Shown here piece after piece: positions 1 to 6,807 of a DNA stretch of 7,134 bases. The position numbers and the translations under genes were made by a program. The notes below the pieces were generated by a model that was not told the origin of the DNA, ran no database searches, and saw nothing but the letters and a program-made list of their open reading frames with translations. Each line of letters begins with the position of its first letter. The first letter of the stretch is position 1. The DNA is from Bacteroidaceae bacterium (lineage in GTDB: Bacteria > Bacteroidota > Bacteroidia > Bacteroidales > Bacteroidaceae): assembly GCA_900772575.1 (NCBI GenBank), contig CAAHEN010000217.1, positions 1-7,134 on the forward strand, written 5' to 3'.

Positions 1-212
1 ATGAGGCACTGGCAGCCGCCGACACCGCGCAGTGGCACGACAACTTGCTCGCCTTGTTGCGGCAGAAAGCCCGCACCGTCACCGCTGCCGACGGCTACGG
101 ACGCCGACAGAAACTCGTCCGCTTCGCCGCGGGGCGTGGCTATGAGGCGGAAGCCATTTTCCGGCTCCTTGACGAACTTTCAGACGAATTTCCAGAAGAA
201 GAGGCCACTTGA
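1..212 (+). CDS. recX: RecX, regulatory protein of RecA (C-terminal part, cut by the window edge)
   Basis: The open frame entering at base 3 and ending at TGA 210-212 encodes 69 residues. It matches the C-terminal repeat of RecX: a helical stretch DNLLALLRQKARTVTAADGY, then the diagnostic RRQKLVRFAAGRGYEAEAIF and a short acidic tail (DEFPEEEAT). RecX proteins are small, all-helical cytosolic proteins that bind RecA filaments and modulate recombinase activity. Family members are usually about 150-170 residues, so more than half of the gene, including its start, lies left of the window. The frame-1 reading from ATG at base 1 is a Ser/Pro/Arg-rich shadow and is not the gene. The stop codon overlaps the proposed -33 element of the miaB promoter. 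The identification rests on the conserved RFAAGRGY segment, with nothing else visible to contradict it. Confidence 0.8.
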   Translation, partial: EALAAADTAQWHDNLLALLRQKARTVTAADGYGRRQKLVRFAAGRGYEAEAIFRLLDELSDEFPEEEAT

Positions 213-236
213 TACCGCCTCGCATACGTAACTTTG
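209..236 (+). promoter_or_regulatory. Bacteroidetes-type promoter for miaB
   Basis: TAACTTTG at 229-236 is an exact match to the Bacteroidetes -7 consensus TAnnTTTG, followed by C. A TTG at 209-211 lies 17 nt upstream and fits a -33 element at the short end of the usual spacing. Transcription would begin around 241-244, only a few bases before the miaB ATG at 248. The -33 element overlaps the recX stop codon. The start-site position is inferred from the promoter geometry. Confidence 0.6.
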
Positions 237-247
237 CAGATGCCATC

Positions 248-1579
248 ATGAAATATCTATACATCGAAACCTACGGCTGCCAGATGAACGTGGCCGACAG
301 CGAGGTCGTCGCCTCCGTCATGCGCATGGCCGGTTATGAGCCGTGTGTCGAGCTGGAAAACGCCGATGCCGTGTTCCTCAACACCTGCTCCGTGCGCGAT
401 AACGCCGAGCAGAAGATCATCCACCGCCTCGAAGCCCTCAACGCGCAGCGCCGCAAAGGACGCCACTTCATCATTGGCGTGCTGGGCTGCATGGCTGAAC
501 GCGTCAAGGACAACCTTCTCAACAAGCACCATGCCGATCTTGTAGCCGGTCCTGACGCCTACCTGACACTGCCCGATCTCGTGGCGCAGGCCGAGACCGG
601 ACAGAAGGCCATCAACATCGAGCTCTCTACTACCGAGACCTACCGCGACATCATTCCTGAACGCGTCTGCGCCGGGCATGTATCAGGATTCGTCAGTATC
701 ATGCGCGGGTGCAACAACTTTTGCCACTACTGCATTGTGCCCTATACCCGTGGCCGTGAGCGCTCACGTGACGTGGACAGCATACTCCGCGAAGTGCGCG
801 ATCTCGAAGCCCGCGGCTACAAGGAGGTGACACTGCTCGGGCAGAATGTCAACTCCTACCGTGCCCAGGCGACAGACGGCACGACGACCGATTTTGCCGC
901 CTTGCTCCGCACCGTCGCCCGCGCCGTGCCCAAGATGCGCATCCGCTTTTCTACCAGCCATCCTAAGGATATGAGTGACGACACCCTGCGCGTCATCGCC
1001 GAGGAGCCCAACGTGTGCCGTCACATCCACCTGCCAGTGCAGAGCGGCAGTGACCGCATACTCCGGTTGATGAACCGCAAGTACACCCGCGAATGGTACC
1101 TTGGGCGCGTGGCCGCGATTCGCCGCATCGTCCCCGACTGCGGTCTCTCTACCGACATTTTCGTCGGCTACTGCTCCGAGACCGAGGAAGACCACCAGCT
1201 TTCCCTCTCGCTCATGGAGACCTGTGGCTATGACTCCGCTTTCATGTTCAAGTACAGTGAGCGCCCCGGCACCTATGCTTCCAAGCATCTGCCCGACGAC
1301 ATTCCCGAAGACACCAAGGTGCGCCGCCTCGAAGAGCTCATAGCCCTGCAAAACCACCTTTCAGCGGAGAGCAACCAGCGCTGTATAGGCCGTGAGTATG
1401 AGGTGCTCATCGAAGGTGTCTCGAAGCGATCGCGCGAGCAGCTCTTCGGTCGGACAGAGCAGAACAAGGTCGTCGTCTTCGACCGTGGCGGCTGCCGCAT
1501 CGGGCAGTTTGTCCGCGTCCGCGTCACAGGTGCCTCATCGGCTACGCTGAAAGGTGAGCTCGTGGCGCCGCAGGGCTGA
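248..1579 (+). CDS. miaB: tRNA-2-methylthio-N6-isopentenyladenosine37 synthase MiaB
   Basis: This 443-residue protein has the full MiaB architecture. The N-terminal MTTase domain carries three iron-sulfur ligands: C11 (in YGCQMN), C47 (in NTCSVRDNAEQK) and C81 (in LGCMAER). The central radical-SAM domain has C155, C159 and C162 in GCNNFCHYCIVPYTRGRE. A C-terminal TRAM RNA-binding domain spans about residues 375-440. The NTCSVRDNAEQK, GQNVNSY and TSHPKD motifs separate MiaB from RimO and MtaB. The enzyme adds a methylthio group to i6A37 of tRNAs reading UNN codons, using S-adenosylmethionine and two [4Fe-4S] clusters. I chose ATG 248 because homology begins at MKYLYIETYGCQMN. A TTG at 209 would add 13 residues but overlaps recX and the promoter. 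There is no Shine-Dalgarno sequence, as is usual in this phylum. The gene heads a probable four-gene operon; 48 nt without an obvious terminator separate it from the kinase. Confidence 0.96.
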   Translation: MKYLYIETYGCQMNVADSEVVASVMRMAGYEPCVELENADAVFLNTCSVRDNAEQKIIHRLEALNAQRRKGRHFIIGVLGCMAERVKDNLLNKHHADLVAGPDAYLTLPDLVAQAETGQKAINIELSTTETYRDIIPERVCAGHVSGFVSIMRGCNNFCHYCIVPYTRGRERSRDVDSILREVRDLEARGYKEVTLLGQNVNSYRAQATDGTTTDFAALLRTVARAVPKMRIRFSTSHPKDMSDDTLRVIAEEPNVCRHIHLPVQSGSDRILRLMNRKYTREWYLGRVAAIRRIVPDCGLSTDIFVGYCSETEEDHQLSLSLMETCGYDSAFMFKYSERPGTYASKHLPDDIPEDTKVRRLEELIALQNHLSAESNQRCIGREYEVLIEGVSKRSREQLFGRTEQNKVVVFDRGGCRIGQFVRVRVTGASSATLKGELVAPQG

Positions 1580-1627
1580 GCCACCACACGGATACACGTC
1601 TATCACAGCCATCAAACACTAGGCATC

Positions 1628-3289
1628 ATGGGAAAGACCATCACCATACGCTGCAAAAATACCGGACGCAGCCACAAAGTGCCCATCGGCTTCACCTTGG
1701 AAGAAGTCTATGAGCTGCTCGACATTCAAATGCCTCTCGGGCCGACCAGTGCCAAGGTCAACAACAAAGTCGAGGGCCTGCATTTCATGTTCTTCAACGA
1801 CAAGGACGTGGAATTCCTCGACATCACCTCCCCCTCGGGCATGCGTACCTACACGCGATCCCTCTTCTTCGTGCTCTACAAAGCCGTGCGCGACCTCTAT
1901 CCCGGTGCCCGGCTGCGCATCGACACGCCGGTATCTAATGGCTACTACTGCAACCTCGACATCGAGGGGGGCGTCACAGCCGATACCGTCAAGGCGCTCA
2001 GGCAGCGTATGCACGAGATCGTCGACGCAGACATGGCCTTCCACCGCATCACCTGTCCGACGGACGAGGCTGTGGCGCGTTTCCGCACCGACGGACTGGA
2101 GGACAAGGCCTGCCTGCTCGAAAGCTGTGGATCGCTCTACACCACTTACTACACGCTAGACGATACGGCCGACTACTTCTATGGATCACTCCTGATCAAG
2201 ACCGGGCAGCTGACACTCTTTGACCTCATTCCCTACGGTGACGGTCTCTTTCTTCGCTTGCCCGACCCGCAACACCCCGGGCAGCTCCGCCCCATCACCG
2301 AGCAACCGAAGATGTTCGACGTCTTCCGCGAACAGCACCGTTGGCAACATATTCTCGGCGTGTCGACCGTCGGTGAGCTCAACGAAGCCTGCTCGCGTGG
2401 CTTGGTCAACGACCTTATCAATGTGTCTGAGGCACTGCAAGAAAAGAAAATCAGCCAGATCGCCGACCGCATTGCCTCCCTTCCGGCCATCAAGGTCGTC
2501 CTCATCGCCGGCCCATCGTCGAGCGGAAAGACCACATTCTCGAAACGCCTGGCCGTGCAGCTCATGGCCTCAGGCATGAGACCAGTGCCCATCTCTCTCG
2601 ACGACTATTTCGTCGACCGTGAGAACACGCCCCGCGACGCCAATGGCGACTATGACTTTGAGAATGTCGCTGCCATGAACATCGCACTCTTCAACGAGCA
2701 GATGGCCGCTCTCATCAATGGAGACGAGGTGGAACTGCCGCGTTACAACTTCCAGACCGGCCACAGCGAGAAAAGCGGGCGCAAGTTGCGTCTCACCCCC
2801 CACTCACTTCTGATTCTCGAGGGCATCCATGCGCTGAACCCCGTACTGACCAAGGACCTGCCCGCTGAGGCGAAGTTTAAGATCTACGCCTCGGCCCTGA
2901 CGTCGATATTGCTCGACGACCACAACTATATCCCGACAGCCGACAACCGCCTGCTGCGCCGTATCGTCCGTGACTACAAGTACCGCAGCTACAGCGCCGA
3001 AGACACCATACGCCGATGGCCCTCAGTCCGGCAGGGCGAGGAACGCTGGATATTCCCCTTCCAAGAGCAAGCTGACGTCATGGTCAACACCGCCCTGCTC
3101 TTTGAGCTCGCCGCCTTGCGCAGCCAGGCCCTGCCGCTCTTGGAACAGGTGCCGGAGCATGCGCCCGAATATTCCGAGGCCTATCGCCTACAGAAATTTC
3201 TTCACTATCTCAAACCCATTTCCACCGAGGGACTGCCGCCGACATCGTTGTTGCGCGAGTTCCTGGGTGGCAGTACATTCAAATATTAA
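1628..3289 (+). CDS. Nucleoside (uridine) kinase fused to TGS and ThrRS-SAD-like domains
   Basis: This 553-residue protein has three parts. Residues 1-65 form a TGS-like domain. Residues 66 to about 215 resemble the second additional (editing) domain of threonyl-tRNA synthetase, with SNGYYCNLD matching the ThrRS NGFYYDFD region. Residues 287 to about 480 form a uridine/phosphoribulokinase-type P-loop kinase, with Walker A GPSSSGKT at 295-302, SLDDYFVDRENTP at 323-335, LEGIHALNP at 397-405 and an R-rich lid around 444-470 (LLRRIVRDYKYR, WPSVRQGE). The C-terminus ends in LLREFLGGSTFKY, as in the Bacteroides homologs I recall. The expected reaction is NTP-dependent phosphorylation of a nucleoside, probably uridine or cytidine, in pyrimidine salvage. 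The substrate is not proven, and the role of the N-terminal domains is unknown to me. By my alignment the metal-ligand positions of the ThrRS editing site are all replaced (R77, F81, F184, L188), so an editing activity is unlikely. The stop codon lies 9 nt before rdgB, which also acts on nucleotide pools. Confidence 0.9.
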   Translation: MGKTITIRCKNTGRSHKVPIGFTLEEVYELLDIQMPLGPTSAKVNNKVEGLHFMFFNDKDVEFLDITSPSGMRTYTRSLFFVLYKAVRDLYPGARLRIDTPVSNGYYCNLDIEGGVTADTVKALRQRMHEIVDADMAFHRITCPTDEAVARFRTDGLEDKACLLESCGSLYTTYYTLDDTADYFYGSLLIKTGQLTLFDLIPYGDGLFLRLPDPQHPGQLRPITEQPKMFDVFREQHRWQHILGVSTVGELNEACSRGLVNDLINVSEALQEKKISQIADRIASLPAIKVVLIAGPSSSGKTTFSKRLAVQLMASGMRPVPISLDDYFVDRENTPRDANGDYDFENVAAMNIALFNEQMAALINGDEVELPRYNFQTGHSEKSGRKLRLTPHSLLILEGIHALNPVLTKDLPAEAKFKIYASALTSILLDDHNYIPTADNRLLRRIVRDYKYRSYSAEDTIRRWPSVRQGEERWIFPFQEQADVMVNTALLFELAALRSQALPLLEQVPEHAPEYSEAYRLQKFLHYLKPISTEGLPPTSLLREFLGGSTFKY

Positions 3290-3298
3290 GACTGCGAT

Positions 3299-3880
3299 AT
3301 GAGACAATTGGTTTTTGCCACCAACAACGCCCACAAGCTCTCTGAGATCAGGGCGATGGCAGGCGACAAGTTTGAGATTCTTAGTCTCGCCGACATCGGG
3401 TGCCACGACGACATTCCCGAGACCGCCCCGACGCTCGAAGGCAATGCCCTCATCAAGGCGCGCTACGTCCATGACCGCTATGGCATGGACTGCTTCGCCG
3501 ACGACACCGGGCTCGAGGTAACTGCCCTTGGCGGCGCTCCCGGCGTCCATACTGCGCGTTTCGCCTATCCCGACCGGCACGATCCTGTGGCCAACACCCG
3601 CAAGCTCTTGTCTGAACTGGCTGACAAGGCTGATCGCACAGCAGCCTTTCGCACCATCATCGCCCTGATTCTCGACAACAGGGAGCATCTTTTTGAAGGT
3701 CGCGTTGACGGGCACATCGCCACGGCCGAGCGGGGTACGGAAGGCTTCGGCTACGACCCGGTGTTCATCCCCGAAAACCGTGGGCTGACCTTTGCTGAGT
3801 TGGGCGTCGACGTCAAAAACACCATTAGTCACCGCGCCAGGGCTGTCGGCCGGCTCTGCGAATTCCTGCTCAGCCAATGA
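3299..3880 (+). CDS. rdgB: Non-canonical purine NTP pyrophosphatase (RdgB/HAM1 family)
   Basis: This 193-residue protein is full length for the Ham1/RdgB family. It hydrolyses dITP, ITP and XTP to the monophosphate plus pyrophosphate, keeping deaminated purines out of DNA and RNA in the cytosol. Visible motifs are the N-terminal substrate loop VFATNNAHKLSEI (residues 5-17), TLEGNALIKARY (45-56), the catalytic FADDTGLEV with D68/D69 (66-74), PGVHTARFA (81-89), GFGYDPVF (149-156) and SHRARA (177-182), which recognises the base. ATG 3299 is chosen because the family N-terminus begins directly with RQLVFATNN; the gene starts 9 nt after the kinase stop. Its TGA overlaps the ATG of porZ (ATGA, 3877-3880), suggesting translational coupling. 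No Shine-Dalgarno sequence is visible. All key residues are intact. Confidence 0.95.
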   Translation: MRQLVFATNNAHKLSEIRAMAGDKFEILSLADIGCHDDIPETAPTLEGNALIKARYVHDRYGMDCFADDTGLEVTALGGAPGVHTARFAYPDRHDPVANTRKLLSELADKADRTAAFRTIIALILDNREHLFEGRVDGHIATAERGTEGFGYDPVFIPENRGLTFAELGVDVKNTISHRARAVGRLCEFLLSQ

Positions 3881-6246
3881 AGCCAATCCTGCTCTGTATC
3901 AGCCTTCTGCTGGCCATCGCCAGTCCGCTCCGCGCGGCGCAGGCCGGCACATGGTCTTTCTATCAGGCCTACAACGACGCCCGCCAGAGCATCGCTGTCG
4001 GGCAGACGCTCTATGTGCGCTATGGCGGCAACCTCATGGTCTACGACACTGTGACCGAGGAGGTGCGCCTGCTCTCCAAAAACGACGGTCTGACAGGCTC
4101 TGACATTATCGACATGGCCTACAGCACTACGGCGAAGTGCTTGGTCATCGTCTATACCGATTTCAGCATTGACCTGCTGCGCGCTGACGGTTCTGTCACG
4201 ACGCTGCCACAGATAAAGGACGCCTCCGACGGCACGGCTGCACTCAACAGTCTCAGCGTCGCCGGTGCCGAAGCCTACATGGCCATGAGTGACGGCTTGA
4301 TTGTGCTCAACCTCAAGGCTGAGGAGGTGACCGGCTATTTCCGCTTCGGGCAGAATGTGGCCTGCGCCACCCGTGTCGGGAGCATCTACTACGTCGGCAC
4401 AGGTGCCGGCATGTACATCAGTGGTGTCGGCGACAATCTGGCTGATCCGGCCAAGTGGCACCTCATCTCCGATGTCATTGCCCAAGAGTTGCTGCCCTTT
4501 ACCGGTGGCATCTACTGCCGGGTGGAAAAGAGCGGCAGCCAGCAGGGACTGTGGTGGCTCAGACTGGCCACATCAGCCACAGACACCCCCATCATGCTGC
4601 GCTTCAATGAGGGGCTCTACACCGATGGCTATGCGGTGGGCGAACAGGCCGTATTCTATGGCAATGGCTCAGCCACCCTCTTCCGTGCGACGGCTCCCGA
4701 GACGCCTGAGGCCACCTACAGTCTACCTGACGGCGTGCAACACCTCACCTCGACAGCCACCGGCACCTATTGGGCCGCCTGCGGCATGAGCGGCTTGAAG
4801 GCCTGTGCTGTGGCCGACGGCGCCATCACACCCACAGGGCTGAGCGTTGGCGGCTATGGGCCACGGCGCGACTACTGCTATTATCTCCACTACGCCGGTG
4901 ACCGGCTGCTCATCGCGGGCGGCCGTCTCGACCCCTATGACCGTCAGCATTACGCAGGCACCATCATGACCTATGAGAACGGCCGTTGGGGCTATTTCCA
5001 AGAGGACGGTATCAGCGACGTCACGGGGGGCAGCTACACCGACATCACCTGCGTGGCGCAAGATCCGTCCGACAGTACCCATCATTTCGCCTCGGCAGGT
5101 GGCACGGGGCTCTATGAGTTCCGTAATGGCAAGATGGTCAACCACTACAGCATCAACAACAGTCCGCTCAGGCATGCCTTGGTGAGCGACGACTATCCAG
5201 AGTCAAGCAAGCGGAACTATGTGCGTGTCGACGGTCTCAACTTCGACGCCGCCGGTAACCTGTGGATGGTCAACGACCGCGCGGACTCCGTCGTCTGCAT
5301 TCTCAAGACCGACGGCACTTGGGCCCGCATTTATGCCAGTGACGGCATCAGCTATGCCCCCACCATGGAGCGTACCCTCTTCGATTCCAAGGGGCGTTTC
5401 TGGGTGACCTCACGCCGCACCGTCTCCGAAAGGCCTGTGCACACCGCTGGGCTGCTCTGCCTCGACTATAACGGCACCATCGACAATACGGACGACGATG
5501 TGGCCACCTATCGCACTTCGGCCTACAACGAAGACGGTAAGAACTGTGATTTGAGCGAAGGTGTCTACGACCTTTTGCAGGATCAGAACGGCGCCATATG
5601 GGTGGGTGCGGCCACCGGACTCTACGTCATAGACGACCCTGACACGTGGCCCAACTCAGACTTTCGCCTCACCCAGATCAAAGTGCCACGCAACGACGGG
5701 ACGAACTATGCCGACTATCTGCTCAGCGGAGTGCCTGTCACCTGCATGGACACCGACGGTGCCAACCGGAAATGGATCGGTACGGCCAACAACGGTGTCT
5801 ATCTGGTCAGCGCCGATGGCACAGAAGTGATCCACCACTTCCTGGCCGACGAGACCCCGCTTCTCTCTGACAATATCTATGACTTGGCCGTCAACCAGAC
5901 GACGGGCGAGGTCATGATTGGCACAGACGCCGGCCTTTGTTCCTACATGGGCGACGCCACGGCTCCGGCGGAGCGCTTGGAGAAGTCAGCTGTCAAGGTC
6001 TACCCCAATCCCGTGCGCCCCGAGTTTTCCGGCAACGTCACCGTCACCGGACTCACCGCCGACGCTGACGTCAAGGTGACCACCACCGGCGGACAGGTTG
6101 TGGCTGCCGGACGCTCCAATGGCGGTACCTTCACTTGGGACTGCCGCGCCGCTTCTGGGCGTCGTGTCGCTTCAGGCGTCTACTATGTCATGGTGGCCAC
6201 CGCCGACGGCAGCCAGGGCATAGCAGCCAAGATCGTGGTCATCTAG
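3877..6246 (+). CDS. porZ: PorZ-like T9SS surface protein with two β-propellers and C-terminal sorting domain
   Basis: This 789-residue protein starts with a Sec signal peptide (MKPILLCISLLLAIASPLRA; cleavage near A20 or A23; C7 is not in a lipobox). The N-terminal propeller opens with WSFYQAYNDARQSIAVGQ, YGGNLMVYDT, SKNDGLTGSDI and YTDFSIDLL, the pattern I associate with the PorZ N-terminal propeller. The second half has reg_prop-like blades: FDAAGNLWMV, FDSKGRFWV, DLLQDQNGAIWVGAATGLYV (residues 565-584), KWIGTANNGVYLV (632-644) and VMIGTDAGLCSY (about 680-691). Residues about 700-789 form a T9SS type A sorting domain with VYPNP at 708-712 and SGVYYVMV and KIVVI near the end. In Porphyromonas gingivalis, PorZ is about this size. 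It joins PorU, PorV and PorQ in the outer-membrane attachment complex and supplies anionic LPS for anchoring T9SS cargo, and its own sorting domain stays attached. The overlap with rdgB suggests coupled translation. The alternative is a generic secreted two-component-propeller protein, but size and the N-terminal pattern favour PorZ. Confidence 0.82.
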   Translation: MKPILLCISLLLAIASPLRAAQAGTWSFYQAYNDARQSIAVGQTLYVRYGGNLMVYDTVTEEVRLLSKNDGLTGSDIIDMAYSTTAKCLVIVYTDFSIDLLRADGSVTTLPQIKDASDGTAALNSLSVAGAEAYMAMSDGLIVLNLKAEEVTGYFRFGQNVACATRVGSIYYVGTGAGMYISGVGDNLADPAKWHLISDVIAQELLPFTGGIYCRVEKSGSQQGLWWLRLATSATDTPIMLRFNEGLYTDGYAVGEQAVFYGNGSATLFRATAPETPEATYSLPDGVQHLTSTATGTYWAACGMSGLKACAVADGAITPTGLSVGGYGPRRDYCYYLHYAGDRLLIAGGRLDPYDRQHYAGTIMTYENGRWGYFQEDGISDVTGGSYTDITCVAQDPSDSTHHFASAGGTGLYEFRNGKMVNHYSINNSPLRHALVSDDYPESSKRNYVRVDGLNFDAAGNLWMVNDRADSVVCILKTDGTWARIYASDGISYAPTMERTLFDSKGRFWVTSRRTVSERPVHTAGLLCLDYNGTIDNTDDDVATYRTSAYNEDGKNCDLSEGVYDLLQDQNGAIWVGAATGLYVIDDPDTWPNSDFRLTQIKVPRNDGTNYADYLLSGVPVTCMDTDGANRKWIGTANNGVYLVSADGTEVIHHFLADETPLLSDNIYDLAVNQTTGEVMIGTDAGLCSYMGDATAPAERLEKSAVKVYPNPVRPEFSGNVTVTGLTADADVKVTTTGGQVVAAGRSNGGTFTWDCRAASGRRVASGVYYVMVATADGSQGIAAKIVVI

Positions 6247-6318
6247 GCGGTGCCTGACAGGTGTCGCAATTCGTGGAAAAATAGGGGCATAACCGCCCGT
6301 GGGGGCTTCTGGCCACCT

Positions 6319-6332
6319 AAAACACGTGTTTT
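6319..6332. repeat. Perfect 14-bp palindrome AAAACACGTGTTTT
   Basis: AAAACAC at 6319-6325 is mirrored exactly by GTGTTTT at 6326-6332, centred on CACGTG, and two more T follow. It lies 73 nt after porZ and about 35 nt before the HU -33 element. It may be a protein-binding site, a copy of a dispersed intergenic repeat, or part of a weak terminator for porZ. The sequence alone does not decide between these. The palindrome itself is certain; any function is inferred. Confidence 0.6.
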
Positions 6333-6346
6333 TTGTATGGCGAGAC

Positions 6347-6381
6347 AAAAAAACGGGCAAAATATTTTGGAGATAGCCCGT
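6347..6381. terminator. Hairpin with flanking A7 tract, possible weak terminator
   Basis: ACGGGC (6353-6358) pairs with GCCCGT (6376-6381) across a 17-nt loop. Seven A precede the end of the left arm (6347-6353), and a T-rich stretch (CTTGCTTTACTTTT) follows the right arm. Read on the minus strand, it is a stem followed by a run of T. On the + strand it could end porZ transcription just before the HU promoter. The stem is only 6 bp and overlaps both promoter boxes, so the terminator role is uncertain. Confidence 0.35.
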
Positions 6382-6396
6382 CTTGCTTTACTTTTG
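6366..6396 (+). promoter_or_regulatory. Consensus Bacteroidetes promoter for the HU gene
   Basis: TTTG at 6366-6369, a 19-nt spacer, then TACTTTTG at 6389-6396 is an exact match to TTTG-N19-TAnnTTTG. Transcription would start near 6401-6404, giving a leader of about 123-126 nt before the HU ATG at 6527. The match and spacing are seen directly; the start site is inferred. Confidence 0.8.
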
Positions 6397-6408
6397 CTCT
6401 AAGTAAAG
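6386..6408. repeat. 8-bp inverted repeat over the HU -7 box and start site
   Basis: CTTTACTT (6386-6393) and AAGTAAAG (6401-6408) are exact inverted repeats separated by 7 nt. The left arm covers the first half of the -7 element and the right arm falls on the predicted transcription start. This is a natural place for an operator or an autoregulatory HU site, or for a small hairpin at the 5' end of the transcript. A chance match is possible because the sequence is AT-rich. Confidence 0.4.
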
Positions 6409-6526
6409 ACGCAGAATCACAGCGCCCGCCGCGAGCCCCACGTCCAAGTGCCACTGTCATAGCGGTGCGACCGGGCATGTGCCGCAAACCGGCCCGTGAC
6501 ATATCACTATAATAAATATCAATCTT

Positions 6527-6799
6527 ATGAACAAAAGCGAACTCGTCAATGCTATCGCTTCGGGTGCCAACCTGAGCAAGGCAGAAGCTAAAAATGCCCT
6601 TGAAGTAACTCTCAAAGCTATCGGCGATGCCCTCAAGGGCGGTGACAGTGTGGCCCTTTTGGGCTTCGGTACTTTCTCGGTGGCCGAGCGCCCTGCCCGT
6701 GAAGGCATCAACCCTGCCACGAAGGCTAAGATCCAGATCCCTGCCAAGAAGGCCATCAAGTTCAAGGCCGGCGCCGGACTGACCGAAGAACTGAACTGA
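6527..6799 (+). CDS. HU-family DNA-binding protein
   Basis: This 90-residue protein is the standard length for a bacterial HU/IHF subunit. Its N-terminal helical half (MNKSELVNAIASGANLSKAE) is followed by the signature GFGTFSVAERPAREGINPAT at residues 46-65. Proline 63 sits at the tip of the β-arm and intercalates into DNA in this family. The basic KAKIQIPAKKAIKFKAGA segment (66-83) completes the arm. The N-terminus, REGINP motif and lack of an extension point to HU rather than IHF. It compacts and bends chromosomal DNA as a dimer, affecting replication, recombination and transcription. The gene is transcribed alone from a consensus promoter with a leader of about 125 nt. The start follows an AT-rich stretch without a Shine-Dalgarno sequence. 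Which HU paralog it is cannot be told from this window. Confidence 0.95.
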   Translation: MNKSELVNAIASGANLSKAEAKNALEVTLKAIGDALKGGDSVALLGFGTFSVAERPAREGINPATKAKIQIPAKKAIKFKAGAGLTEELN

Positions 6800-6807
6800 T
6801 GCCTCCC

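Larger units (their letters stand above)
6247..6526. other. Intergenic region between porZ and the HU gene
   Basis: I find no gene in these 280 bases. Left to right they hold a small GC hairpin (GCCC-GTGG-GGGC, 6295-6306, followed by TTCT), the palindrome at 6319-6332, a hairpin with an A7 tract at 6347-6381, the HU promoter at 6366-6396 with an inverted repeat at 6386-6408, and the HU leader. The leader is GC-rich up to about 6500. The last 27 bases before the start codon become strongly AT-rich, the typical unstructured initiation region of Bacteroidetes genes that lack a Shine-Dalgarno sequence. A minus-strand open frame crossing here shows no recognisable domain. Confidence 0.7.

Noticed and set aside
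1..231. 76-residue frame-1 open frame at the left edge
   Set aside because: Its composition is rich in Ser, Pro, Thr and Arg. The frame starting at base 3 matches RecX and explains the same bases.
209..247. Extended miaB start at TTG 209
   Set aside because: It would add 13 residues not found in the family, overlap the recX stop and run through the promoter -7 box. ATG 248 matches the normal N-terminus.
1580..1627. Possible separate promoter or terminator between miaB and the nucleoside kinase
   Set aside because: I found no TAnnTTTG element and no stem followed by T in these 48 bases, so readthrough is the simpler reading.
3188..3886. 232-residue minus-strand open frame opposite rdgB
   Set aside because: It mirrors the strongly supported rdgB gene and shows no family motif. 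Long antisense frames are expected from the GC-rich third positions here. The minus frames at 764-1357, 3829-4485 and 4723-5175 are rejected for the same reason.
6246..6297. GGCGGT (6246-6251) and ACCGCC (6292-6297) as a porZ terminator stem
   Set aside because: The 40-nt loop is large, the left arm overlaps the stop codon, and no T-tract follows. A smaller stem at 6295-6306 is equally weak.
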